From Parvularcula oceani (lineage in GTDB: Bacteria; Pseudomonadota; Alphaproteobacteria; Caulobacterales; Parvularculaceae): a stretch of 64,000 bases of DNA. A program made the translations under genes and the position numbers. A model generated the notes under the pieces. That model made no database searches. It was given only the letters and a program-made list of their open reading frames with translations, and was not told where the DNA came from. Below, piece by piece: positions 1-7,783 of the stretch; position 1 is the stretch's first letter; each line of letters starts with the position of its first letter. Where the stretch lies: assembly GCF_000733125.1 (NCBI RefSeq), contig NZ_JPHU01000008.1, positions 108,062 through 172,061 on the forward strand. Direction: 5' to 3'.

Positions 1-792
1 CGCGTCCCGGACGCCTTCGCGACGGAGGTGCTCGAAGGCGGCAGCGGCGCCTATGGCGATACGAATGTCGAGGACGAGTTCTACTGGGCCGCGGCCGAGC
101 TCTACGCGGCGACCGGCGAGGCGGCATATGCGGAGGACATGCGCAGCTCGCGCTTCTTCCTCGCCGTCCCCCGGCCGGGGGTGCGTGACATCGCATGGCC
201 GACCGTCGAGGCGCTCGGCACCCTGTCCCTTCTGACCGCCGGCGCCTTGGACGAGGACGAGCGCGCAAGGGCCGAGGAGAAGCTGATATCGGTTGCCGAC
301 GCCTTCCTCGCGGAAGCCGAAGAGCAGGGCTACGGCGTGCCCTTCGACCGCAGCTATGTCTGGGGCTCGAATGGCGACATGGCGAACCGGGGCATGGTCC
401 TCGGCTACGCCTACGACCTGACCGGCGAGATGCGCTATCGCAACGGCGTTCTCGGCGTCACCGACTATCTGCTCGGCCGCAATCCGCTCGGCTTCTCCTA
501 TATCGCCGGCTATGGCGAGAATGCGCTGCGCCAGCCGCACCACCGCTTCTGGATGGGCGCGGTGGAGGAGGGACTCCCGCTTCCGCCCGCAGGCGCTCTG
601 GCCGGCGGGCCGAACGAGACCGGCTCGGGCGACGAGGTGACCAAGGCGCTGGTGGCCGAAGGCTGCGCCCCGATGGCCTGCTATCGAGACGACTACCGCG
701 CCTATGCGCTGAACGAAGTGGCCATCAACTGGAACGCGCCCCTGTTCTGGATCGCGGCCTTCCTGTCCGAGGACGTGCAGGACCGCTCCTAG
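1..792 (+). CDS. Glycoside hydrolase family 9 (endoglucanase-type), C-terminal part
   Basis: The frame is open from the first base, so the N-terminus lies outside the window; the stop is TAG at 790-792. The visible 263 residues are the end of the (alpha/alpha)6 barrel of GH9 cellulases: a VWGSNGDMANRG segment, a YLLGRNPLGFSY segment, a PHHRFW stretch and the terminal NEVAINWNAPLFW motif. In GH9 enzymes the Glu of that last motif is the general acid. The likely role is hydrolysis of beta-1,4-glucan or mixed-linkage glucan outside the cytoplasm. The signal peptide and catalytic Asp pair would be upstream and cannot be checked. It converges on the LacI-family gene and sits at the edge of a xylan locus, which fits a plant-cell-wall programme. 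The family is secure; the exact substrate is not. Confidence 0.9.
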   Translation, partial: RVPDAFATEVLEGGSGAYGDTNVEDEFYWAAAELYAATGEAAYAEDMRSSRFFLAVPRPGVRDIAWPTVEALGTLSLLTAGALDEDERARAEEKLISVADAFLAEAEEQGYGVPFDRSYVWGSNGDMANRGMVLGYAYDLTGEMRYRNGVLGVTDYLLGRNPLGFSYIAGYGENALRQPHHRFWMGAVEEGLPLPPAGALAGGPNETGSGDEVTKALVAEGCAPMACYRDDYRAYALNEVAINWNAPLFWIAAFLSEDVQDRS

Positions 793-795
793 GGG

Positions 796-810
796 CGGCG
801 CCTCGCGCCG
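796..810. terminator. Short GC-rich hairpin between convergent GH9 and lacI-family genes
   Basis: The arms CGGCGC (796-801) and GCGCCG (805-810) enclose a 3-base loop in the 27-base gap between two convergent stop codons. No T-tract follows on either strand, so terminator function is inferred from position only. Confidence 0.4.
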
Positions 811-819
811 ATAAGGCGC

Positions 820-1854
820 TCAGGAAGCGGGCGGGGCCACCGAGTCCCGCTCGACCAGCTCGAAGTCGAGCACGATGGCGCGGCGTTCCTGCCCATCCTC
901 GCCCAGCAGGTCGACGGCGCAGGCCGCCATGTCGGCGATAGGCTGGCGGATGGTGGTCAGGCTCGGCCAGATGGTCCGCGCCATCTCCGTGTCGTCGAAG
1001 CCCGCGACCGACAGATCCTCCGGCACGCGCAGGGCTGCCCTGTGCGCGGCGGCGATCACTCCGGCCGCCATGTCGTCATTCGCCGCGAAGATCGCGGTCG
1101 GCGGCTCTTCGAGGGCGAGCAGCCGTTCCGTCGCCTCCATGCCCGACCGATAGGTGAAGGCGCCGGGCACGATCAGTTCCGAACGGAAGGGCTGTCCCGC
1201 CTCGCGAAGCGCCCGCTCATAGCCCTGCATGCGGATATCCGGAGCGAGCTGGGTGTCCGGGCCGCTGACGAAGCCGATGCGTTCATGGCCGAGGCGCAGG
1301 AGCTGGCCGGTCATCGCATGGGCCGCGGCCTCTTCGTCGATCGCCACCCGGCGCGCTCCCGTTCCCGTCTCGGCGGGCGTGATCAGGACGCAGGGAATGC
1401 CCGCTGCCCGCAGAGCCTCGATCAGAGGAGCGTTCTCGCTGAGCGGCGGCGCGACGAGTAAGCCGTCGAGCCCGCCCTCGCGGAGCCGCTCGGCGACCCG
1501 TTCGGGCTCCTCGACGTCTCCGTCCGACAGCTCTTCGACCACCAGGTGGTGGCCGCCGCTGCGGCAGCTCTTGAGCGCTCCGATCAGGAGCTCTCCGAGA
1601 TAGCCGCTGCTGGGGTTGTTGTAGGTCAGGCCGATGAAGAGCGAGCGGCCACCGGCTAGGCTGCGCGCGACGAGGTTCGGCCGGTAATTCAGCTCGGTGA
1701 TCGCGGCGCGAACGCGTTCCCGCGTCTCCTGCCGGACGATGTCAGGCGAATTCAGGACGCGGCTGACGGTCATCTGAGAGACGCCCGCTCGTTCCGCGAC
1801 CTCCTTGAGTGTGGGTTGAGAACGCCGGGTCAGCGTATCGGTGTCGTTCCTCAC
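820..1854 (-). CDS. LacI-family transcriptional regulator, probable xylan/xylose regulator
   Basis: 344 residues if translation begins at the GTG at 1854. The N-terminus is a LacI helix-turn-helix (TLKEVAERAGVSQMTVSRVL) followed by the hinge region (NYRPNLVARSLAGG). The remainder is a periplasmic-binding-protein-like effector domain. An ATG at 1938 is in frame, but that extension would code through a perfect 31-base palindrome (1881-1911) and has no family similarity, so GTG is preferred. A GAGGAG sequence lies about 13-15 bases upstream of it, a rather long spacing. The gene follows xylA on the same strand and is probably partly co-transcribed with xylB-xylA. By the usual logic of the family it should repress the xylan genes and bind the TGTTAGCGCTACCA-type palindromes seen at 5960 and 22087. 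The effector is inferred to be xylose or a xylo-oligosaccharide. Confidence 0.88.
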   Translation of the reverse strand: MRNDTDTLTRRSQPTLKEVAERAGVSQMTVSRVLNSPDIVRQETRERVRAAITELNYRPNLVARSLAGGRSLFIGLTYNNPSSGYLGELLIGALKSCRSGGHHLVVEELSDGDVEEPERVAERLREGGLDGLLVAPPLSENAPLIEALRAAGIPCVLITPAETGTGARRVAIDEEAAAHAMTGQLLRLGHERIGFVSGPDTQLAPDIRMQGYERALREAGQPFRSELIVPGAFTYRSGMEATERLLALEEPPTAIFAANDDMAAGVIAAAHRAALRVPEDLSVAGFDDTEMARTIWPSLTTIRQPIADMAACAVDLLGEDGQERRAIVLDFELVERDSVAPPAS

Positions 1855-1880
1855 GATGCGCTCGACGCTCTCCTCGGCTT

Positions 1881-1911
1881 GTCTACGGGTGGCGGTCCGC
1901 CACCCGTAGAC
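1881..1911. repeat. Perfect 31-base inverted repeat between xylA and the LacI-family gene
   Basis: The arms GTCTACGGGTGGCGG (1881-1895) and CCGCCACCCGTAGAC (1897-1911) are exact reverse complements around one T. In the xylA-to-regulator transcript the structure starts about 46 bases after the xylA stop and ends a few bases before the likely ribosome-binding site of the regulator. No run of T follows. It may be an intergenic hairpin that protects the xylA mRNA end and limits regulator expression, or a protein-binding site. Confidence 0.75.
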
Positions 1912-1957
1912 TTTGCAGCCGTCATCTTGCCGAAGCAACAGCGAGGGGAGGGCGCCC

Positions 1958-3268
1958 TCAGACGTAGTTGGCTACAAACGTTTCCAAACGTTCCTGGCGG
2001 CCGGACCGCGGTTTCGGATCGAGATTTTCCGACAGCGCGCGGTCGGCGAGCGAGTCGAGCGTGGCGTCGTTCCGGATGAAGCGCCCGAGATCGCCGTCCC
2101 AGCCCGCATAGCGTTCCTTGATGAAGGCGTCCGCCTCGCCGTTCTCGAGAATTGCGGCAGCCGAAAGAAGGCCCTTCGCCAGCGCGTCCATCCCGCCGAT
2201 ATGGCCGAAATAGAGGTCCTCGGCGTCGATCGACTGGCGGCGGACCTTGGAGTCGAAGTTGAAGCCGCCGGTCTCGAAGCCGCCATTGCGCAGCATGTGG
2301 ATCATGGTGCGGGTGATGTCGACGGGATCGTTCCAGAACTGGTCGGTGTCCCAGCCGTTCTGCGGATCGCCGCGGTTCGCATCGACCGAACCGAAGATGC
2401 CGAGCGCATAGGCCGCCGCGACCTCGTGGTCCATCGGCAGGCCGGCGAGCGTCGCGTGGTTGGTCTCGATATTGACCTTCACGTCCTCGAGGAGGTCGTA
2501 GCGTTCGAGGAAGCCGTACACCGTGGCGACGTCGCGGTCGTATTGATGCTTGGTCGGCTCGTGCGGCTTGGGCTCGATCAGGATCGGGCCGCTAAGGCCG
2601 ATCTTGTGCTTGTAGTCCACCGCCATGGACAGCATGCGCGCATACTGGTCCATCTCGCGGCCGAGATCGGTGTTCAGGAGGGTGTCATAGCCCTCGCGGC
2701 CGCCCCAGAAGACGTAGTTGGCGCCGCCGAGGCGCTTGGTGGCGTCCATCATCTGGCGCACCTGCACGGCGGCGCAGGCGAAGACTTCCGGGTCGGGGTT
2801 GGTCGCGCCGCCCGCCATATAGCGCGGATGGCTGAAGAGGTTGGCCGTGCCCCAGAGGAGCTTCTTGCCGGTCTCTTCCATCTTGGCTTCGAGCGGATCG
2901 AGAATGCGGGCGAGGTTCTCGGTATGCTCCTTCATCGTCTCCGCCGGAGCCATGACGTCGACGTCATGGAAGGCGAAGAAGGGCAGGCCGAGGCGGGAGA
3001 AGAACTCGAAGGCCGCATCGAGCTTCGCTTCGGCGCCTTCCTGCCCGTCGAGCTTGTGCCAGGGGCGGTCGAACGTGCCCGCGCCGAAGACGTCGAAGCC
3101 GTTCCAGGCGAAGCTGTGCCAGTAGCAGACCGAGGGGCGCAGATGCTCCTCCATGGTCTTGCCCATCACGACGCGGTCCTTGTCGTAATAGCGGAAGGCG
3201 AAGGGATCGTCCGTTTCGGGACCCTTGTACTGCACGGGCTCTACGCCGGCGTAATAGTCTTTGCTCAT
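1958..3268 (-). CDS. xylA: Xylose isomerase
   Basis: 436 residues, the normal length for group II xylose isomerase, which converts D-xylose to D-xylulose in the cytoplasm. Family signatures are visible: the catalytic-His segment FFAFHDVDVM (His101, Asp104), the metal-site segment IEPKPHEPTKHQYD, and WGGREGYDTLLNTD. The chosen start, MSKDYYAG at 3268, overlaps the xylB stop (ATGA) and follows a GAGAGGAG ribosome-binding site. A longer frame reading upstream lies inside xylB and is rejected. It is the third gene of a GH10-xylB-xylA operon running leftwards, so xylose released by the xylanases is isomerised and then phosphorylated by neighbouring gene products. Confidence 0.97.
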   Translation of the reverse strand: MSKDYYAGVEPVQYKGPETDDPFAFRYYDKDRVVMGKTMEEHLRPSVCYWHSFAWNGFDVFGAGTFDRPWHKLDGQEGAEAKLDAAFEFFSRLGLPFFAFHDVDVMAPAETMKEHTENLARILDPLEAKMEETGKKLLWGTANLFSHPRYMAGGATNPDPEVFACAAVQVRQMMDATKRLGGANYVFWGGREGYDTLLNTDLGREMDQYARMLSMAVDYKHKIGLSGPILIEPKPHEPTKHQYDRDVATVYGFLERYDLLEDVKVNIETNHATLAGLPMDHEVAAAYALGIFGSVDANRGDPQNGWDTDQFWNDPVDITRTMIHMLRNGGFETGGFNFDSKVRRQSIDAEDLYFGHIGGMDALAKGLLSAAAILENGEADAFIKERYAGWDGDLGRFIRNDATLDSLADRALSENLDPKPRSGRQERLETFVANYV

Positions 3269-4722
3269 CAGTCGTCTCCTCTCGGAAGAATGTCGCGGGT
3301 TTGCGCGTAGAGGGCCGAGAAGCGCTTGCGCTTTTCGGCCAGGAGCCGGACGTCGGCCGGGTCTGGGGTGACCGTCTCGACGACGGGCGGCGGGGCGAGA
3401 ACGCTCGCCTCGTTCCCGCCCGCGCAGAGCTGGGCGAGGCGGGCGGCGCCATAGGCCGGTCCGACCTCCGCGTCGCGGCGATAGACCAGCGGACGGCCGA
3501 GCGCGGCCGCGAGGATGCGGCCCCAATAGGCAGAGCGCGAGCCGCCGCCGATGACGGTGATCTGTTCGACGGCGCTGGCGCTGTCGAGCGCGGAGAGCCC
3601 GTCGGCGAAGGCCATGGCCACGCCTTCGAGCACGGATTGCGCGACCTGCTCGGGGCCGGTGTCGTGGTCCATGCCGAAGAGGACGCCGCGGGCATGGGGG
3701 TCGTTATGGGGCGTCCGCTCGCCCGAAAGATAGGGCAGGAAGAGGAGCGGCGAATCGAGGCGGCCATAGCGCTCTGCGCCCGCCACCGCCTCGCCCGCGT
3801 CGTGAACGCCCGTCATGCGCGCCGCCCAGTCGAGGCAGGAGGCGGCCGAGAGCATGACCGTCATCTCGTGCCAGCGGCCGGGCAAAGCGTGGCAGAAGGC
3901 GTGGACGCCGCTTTCGGGATTGGGGGCGAAGCTGTCGCCGGCGGCGAAGAGGACGCCCGACGTGCCGAGCGACAAAAAGGCATCGCCCTGTCCGGTCACG
4001 CCGACGCCGACCGCGCCCGCCGCATTGTCGCCGCCGCCGCCCGCGACCGGGACCTCTTCCATGCCCCAGCCCTTCGCGATCTCAGGCAGGAGGGTGCCGG
4101 TGGCCTCGGATCCTTCGAACAGCTCGGGCATATGCGCCGTCGTGAGGCCGGTGGCGTCCAGCATCTCGTCCGACCAGGCGCGCTTGCCGACATTCAGCCA
4201 GGACGTGCCCGAAGCATCGGACTGATCGGTTGCGTATCCGCCTGTCATCAGGAGGCGGACATAATCCTTGGGCAGGAGCACCTTGCGGACGGCCGCGAAG
4301 ATTTCGGGCTCGTGCTCGGCGACCCAGAGAAGCTTGGGCGCGGTGAAGCCGGGGAAGATGAGGTTCCCCGTCAGCTCGCGCGAGCGGGGCTCGCGGCGCT
4401 CCAGCTCCTCGCATTGCGCGGCGCTGCGCCCGTCATTCCACAGGATGGCGGGACGCAGGACCGCGTCGTTCTCGCCGAGCAGCGTCGCGCCGTGCATCTG
4501 GCCCGACAGGCCGACAGCCTCGACCTTGGCGCGGCGCTCGGCAGTCAGGCTGCGCACCGCCTCGTCGGTCGCGCGCCACCAGTCGGCCGGGTCCTGCTCG
4601 GACCACAGGGGCTGCGGCCGCGACACGGTGAGCGGCGCCACCGCCTGCTCGATGACATCGCCATCGGCATTGGTGACGACGACCTTCACGCCGGACGTGC
4701 CGACATCGATTCCTAGAAACAT
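3268..4722 (-). CDS. xylB: Xylulokinase
   Basis: 484 residues of the FGGY carbohydrate kinase family; it phosphorylates D-xylulose to D-xylulose 5-phosphate using ATP. The N-terminal phosphate-binding strand FLGIDVGTSGVKVVV, the GLSGQMHG motif typical of xylulokinases, and the second-domain motif AGGGGDNAAGAVG are visible. The stop overlaps the xylA start by one base (ATGA), indicating translational coupling. The gene begins 24 bases after the GH10 gene stop. Together with xylA and tal it gives a complete isomerase-type xylose route into the pentose phosphate pathway, rather than the Weimberg/Dahms oxidative route known from Caulobacter. Confidence 0.97.
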   Translation of the reverse strand: MFLGIDVGTSGVKVVVTNADGDVIEQAVAPLTVSRPQPLWSEQDPADWWRATDEAVRSLTAERRAKVEAVGLSGQMHGATLLGENDAVLRPAILWNDGRSAAQCEELERREPRSRELTGNLIFPGFTAPKLLWVAEHEPEIFAAVRKVLLPKDYVRLLMTGGYATDQSDASGTSWLNVGKRAWSDEMLDATGLTTAHMPELFEGSEATGTLLPEIAKGWGMEEVPVAGGGGDNAAGAVGVGVTGQGDAFLSLGTSGVLFAAGDSFAPNPESGVHAFCHALPGRWHEMTVMLSAASCLDWAARMTGVHDAGEAVAGAERYGRLDSPLLFLPYLSGERTPHNDPHARGVLFGMDHDTGPEQVAQSVLEGVAMAFADGLSALDSASAVEQITVIGGGSRSAYWGRILAAALGRPLVYRRDAEVGPAYGAARLAQLCAGGNEASVLAPPPVVETVTPDPADVRLLAEKRKRFSALYAQTRDILPRGDD

Positions 4723-4746
4723 GGCGCAGCCTCCTCAGCGGCGAAT

Positions 4747-5886
4747 TCAGGCCCGGTCGGGTGCGGCGCGCAGGGCGGCGGCGACCGCCTCGCGCATCGG
4801 CTTCGCCTGGTAATTCGAATCGTAGAGCGTCGGACGCTTCTCGACATCGTCCTCGCGCGGCATGAAGCCCTGGAGCCAGCTGTGTTTGTCGACCATGCCC
4901 CATGCCAGCAATTCCTTGGTCTGAGGGTAGGACAGCATGAGGTCGAGATAGTCTCTCGTATAGCTCGCGATCAGGCGGTCCCGCATCTCGATGTCCGGTC
5001 CGAGATCGGTGTCGTTCACGTCGAATTCGGTCAGATAGATGTCGAGGCCCATGCCCACGACCTCGTCCACGAAGGCGCGCCAGGCGCGCTGCTTTTCCGG
5101 CGTGTATTCGTTCGGCATGTCCTCGTTCGAATGGGACTGGATGCCGAGCGCATCGATGGGCGCGCCGTTCGAGATGAGACGTTCGAGCAGGCGCAACACG
5201 CCGGTGCGGTGGGTCTCGTGTCCGCCCTCCCACGACATGTAGTCGTTATAGGCGAGGGTGGCGCCGGGCGCCGCTTCCTTGGCGGCGAAGAAGGCGTAGT
5301 CGATGGCCTCCGGCCCCATCGCCCGCGTAAACGGCGTCTCGCGCAGCTCGCCCGTCGCGGGGTCGACGGCTTCGTTGATCGCGTCCCAGGAATAGATGAA
5401 GGGACTGTAGCGGCCCGCGACGCGGCCGATATAGCTGTCGAGGAAGGCTTCCGCTTCGCCAGCGGTCGCGAATTCGGTCTCGTTGAGCCAGTCGGGCAGC
5501 CAGCGCGGATGCGACCAGATAAGGGTGTGTCCCCGCATGCCGAGGCCGTTATCCTGCGCGAAATCCGCCAGCGCATCGCCGGGCGCGAAGTTCCACGCAT
5601 CGGGCTGCGGCAGGATCGTGTAGAGCTTGTGCGCGTTCTCCGCGACGAGGACGCCGCATTCGCGCCGGACGATTTCGAGGTAGCGCAGATCGTCGAGCTG
5701 CCCCGCGCTCATCGCCGTGCCGAAGCGGAGGCCCTTGGCCTGCGCTAGCTCGTGCAGGGGAACGAAGGCATCGGTGCCGGCCACGCCCTCAGGCGAAACG
5801 GGGCCCGGGGTCTGTCCCGCACAGGCCGCGGCGACGGCCGAACCGCCAAGAAGCGTCAGAGCCTGCCGCCGGGTGAAGCGTGTCAT
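4747..5886 (-). CDS. GH10 endo-1,4-beta-xylanase, Tat-type exported
   Basis: 379 residues starting MTRFTRRQALTLLGG at 5886, 7 bases after a GGGAGG ribosome-binding site. The N-terminus is a twin-arginine-type signal (RRQALTLLGG). A Cys follows in AVAAACAG at about residue 22, so it may be a lipoprotein. The GH10 barrel follows: the acid/base Glu is E172 in SWDAINEAVD and the nucleophile is E287 in IYLTEFDVND; GHTLIWSHPRWLPDW is also typical. It cleaves internal beta-1,4 bonds of xylan outside the cytoplasmic membrane. It is the first gene of the xylanase-xylB-xylA operon and is divergent from the GH43 gene, with a LacI-type operator between them. Confidence 0.96.
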   Translation of the reverse strand: MTRFTRRQALTLLGGSAVAAACAGQTPGPVSPEGVAGTDAFVPLHELAQAKGLRFGTAMSAGQLDDLRYLEIVRRECGVLVAENAHKLYTILPQPDAWNFAPGDALADFAQDNGLGMRGHTLIWSHPRWLPDWLNETEFATAGEAEAFLDSYIGRVAGRYSPFIYSWDAINEAVDPATGELRETPFTRAMGPEAIDYAFFAAKEAAPGATLAYNDYMSWEGGHETHRTGVLRLLERLISNGAPIDALGIQSHSNEDMPNEYTPEKQRAWRAFVDEVVGMGLDIYLTEFDVNDTDLGPDIEMRDRLIASYTRDYLDLMLSYPQTKELLAWGMVDKHSWLQGFMPREDDVEKRPTLYDSNYQAKPMREAVAAALRAAPDRA

Positions 5887-5959
5887 GCGGAACCTCCCAT
5901 GGTCCGGCGGCTTGATCCGCCGTGTCTGCCGCGCGTCCTGTTCCACCGGCGCACGATTG

Positions 5960-5973
5960 TGTTAGCGCTACCA
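5960..5973. promoter_or_regulatory. LacI-type operator between the GH10 operon and GH43
   Basis: TGTTAGCGCTACCA is a near-perfect palindrome around AGCGCT in the 132-base divergent gap. The sequence has the length and central CG-type core of LacI-family operators. One copy could control both divergent units. A small hairpin (CGGCGG 5905-5910 with CCGCCG 5917-5922) lies in the GH10 leader. The related palindrome TGTTACCGCTAACA precedes tal at 22087. The likely binder is the LacI-family protein encoded at 820-1854. Confidence 0.75.
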
Positions 5974-6018
5974 CCGGGAAGGTCGCCGCGTCCAGAGCGA
6001 TCACCAGAGGAGCGTACC

Positions 6019-7746
6019 ATGCAGACATCCGTTTATGCCTTGAGCCTGCTTCCCTTGATCGGCCTCGCCGCCTGCCAGGCGGACGGATTTCAGGCCGAAG
6101 AGAGGACGGGGCAGGATATCGCGGAAGATGTCCTGACTGCCCGCTTCGACAGCTTCACCTATGAGGGGACGGTGCCCGATGGGCTGCCGGAGCCGGAGGC
6201 GGGGCAATACCGCAACCCAGTCCTCAGCGGCTTCTATCCCGACCCCAGCATCACCAAGGGCGAGGACGCCTATTACCTCGTCACCTCGACCTTCGCCTAT
6301 TTCCCCGGCCTCCCGGTCTTCCGCAGCACCGACCTCGTCAACTGGGAGCAGGTCGGCAATGTGATCGACCGGCCCGGCATGCTCGACTTCGACGGCCTCG
6401 GCCTGTCGCGCGGCGTCTTCGCGCCGACGATCGAATACGAGGACGGCACCTATTACGTCGCCAATACCTGCGTCGATTGCGGGGGCAATTTCATCGTGAC
6501 GGCGGAGGACCCGGCAGGGCCGTGGTCCGATCCGATCTGGCTGCCCGAAGTCGGCGGCATCGATCCGAGCGTCTTCTTCGATGAGGACGGCAAGGTCTAT
6601 GTCATCAACAATGACGCGCCGGAGGGCGAGCCGCGCTATGAGGGGCACCGCGCCATCTGGATCCGGGAAGTGGACCCGGAGACCTTCCAGTCGATTTCCG
6701 AGCCGCAGGTCCTGCTCGACGGCGGCGTGCGGCCCGAAGAGAATCCGATCTGGATCGAGGGCCCGCACATCTACAATATCGACGGCCGCTATTATCTCTG
6801 GGCGGCAGAAGGCGGCACGGCCGTCAATCACAGCCAGGTGGTCCTGCGCTCTGACGACGTGCTGGGGCCGTATGTGCCCTATGAGGACAATCCGATCCTG
6901 ACCCAGCGGCACCTGCCGGCGGACAGGCCGAACCCGATCACCTCGGTCGGCCATGCCGATCTCGTCCAGGACGACGAAGGCGGATGGTGGGCGACCTTCC
7001 TCGGCGTGCGGCCCTACGAGGGCGACACCTACAATACCGGTCGCGAGACCTTCCTGATGCCCGTGCGCTGGGAAGACGGGTGGCCGGTCATGGTGCAGGG
7101 CGACGAGCAGGTGCCTTACGTCGCCGACCGCCCGGCGCTGCCCGAAGGGGAAGCGCCATCCGTGCCCATCTCCGGCAGCTTCACGCTGGGAGAAGACCTC
7201 GAGGGACCGCTCGAGCCTTACTGGATGACCGTGCGCGTTCCGGACGAGGACTGGTATGCGGTGGAGGATGGCGCGCTGGTCATCGAGGCGCGGGACGAGC
7301 GGCTCGGCGACAAGGCCCAGCCTTCCGTCCTCGTCAGGCGCCAGCAGCATCGAAGCGCGGCCGCGCAGACCGAGATGACCTTCACGCCGCGGGATAGCGG
7401 GGACGAAGCGGGCCTCCTCGTCATGCAGAGCGACGAGTATTACTACGCTCTCGGCCTCGGCCTGGACGAGGCGGGCGAGCCGGTCGTTCGCCTCCGCCGC
7501 CGCGCCGGGCCCGGCATGGATGAGCGGGGCGAGGTCATCGCGAGCACGGCCTATGAGGGCGCGCCCGGCGCGCCCCTCGACCTGCGCATCGCGGCCGATG
7601 ACGGAGATTACGATTTCGCCTTCCGGCCCGCGGGCGGTGAGTGGCAAGTCATCGAAGAGGATGCCGACGGCACGATCCTGTCCACGCGGGTCGCGGGCGG
7701 TTTCGTCGGCGCCACCTTCGGCATGTATGCCGAGGGCGGCGAGTAG
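6019..7746 (+). CDS. GH43 beta-xylosidase/arabinofuranosidase lipoprotein
   Basis: 575 residues. The start at 6019 gives a lipoprotein signal, MQTSVYALSLLPLIGLAAC, with Cys19 as the lipidation residue, and follows GAGGAG. The five-bladed GH43 propeller spans about residues 60-380. The base Asp is D75 in FYPDPS, the pKa-modulating Asp is D182 in GIDPS, and the acid Glu is E247 in WIEGPH. The C-terminal 190 residues look like the beta-sandwich accessory domain found in GH43 xylosidases. It should release xylose or arabinose from xylo-oligosaccharides at the periplasmic membrane face or outer membrane. It is divergent from the GH10 operon under a shared LacI-type operator and converges on the halogenase operon. 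Substrate choice within GH43 cannot be decided from sequence alone. Confidence 0.92.
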   Translation: MQTSVYALSLLPLIGLAACQADGFQAEERTGQDIAEDVLTARFDSFTYEGTVPDGLPEPEAGQYRNPVLSGFYPDPSITKGEDAYYLVTSTFAYFPGLPVFRSTDLVNWEQVGNVIDRPGMLDFDGLGLSRGVFAPTIEYEDGTYYVANTCVDCGGNFIVTAEDPAGPWSDPIWLPEVGGIDPSVFFDEDGKVYVINNDAPEGEPRYEGHRAIWIREVDPETFQSISEPQVLLDGGVRPEENPIWIEGPHIYNIDGRYYLWAAEGGTAVNHSQVVLRSDDVLGPYVPYEDNPILTQRHLPADRPNPITSVGHADLVQDDEGGWWATFLGVRPYEGDTYNTGRETFLMPVRWEDGWPVMVQGDEQVPYVADRPALPEGEAPSVPISGSFTLGEDLEGPLEPYWMTVRVPDEDWYAVEDGALVIEARDERLGDKAQPSVLVRRQQHRSAAAQTEMTFTPRDSGDEAGLLVMQSDEYYYALGLGLDEAGEPVVRLRRRAGPGMDERGEVIASTAYEGAPGAPLDLRIAADDGDYDFAFRPAGGEWQVIEEDADGTILSTRVAGGFVGATFGMYAEGGE

Positions 7747-7755
7747 GCGGCCCTC

Positions 7756-7783
7756 CCTCAGGCGGCTTCGAGGTCGCCTGAGG
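7756..7783. terminator. Hairpin at the convergent GH43/halogenase ends
   Basis: The arms CCTCAGGCG (7756-7764) and CGCCTGAGG (7775-7783) form a 9-base-pair stem with a 10-base loop. It overlaps the halogenase stop codon (7758-7760) and lies 9 bases after the GH43 stop. It is placed to stop transcription in both directions, although no T-run is present. Confidence 0.5.

Noticed and set aside
5905..5922. Hairpin in the GH10 leader as a riboswitch
   Set aside because: A single 6-base-pair stem with no further conserved structure; no known riboswitch features.
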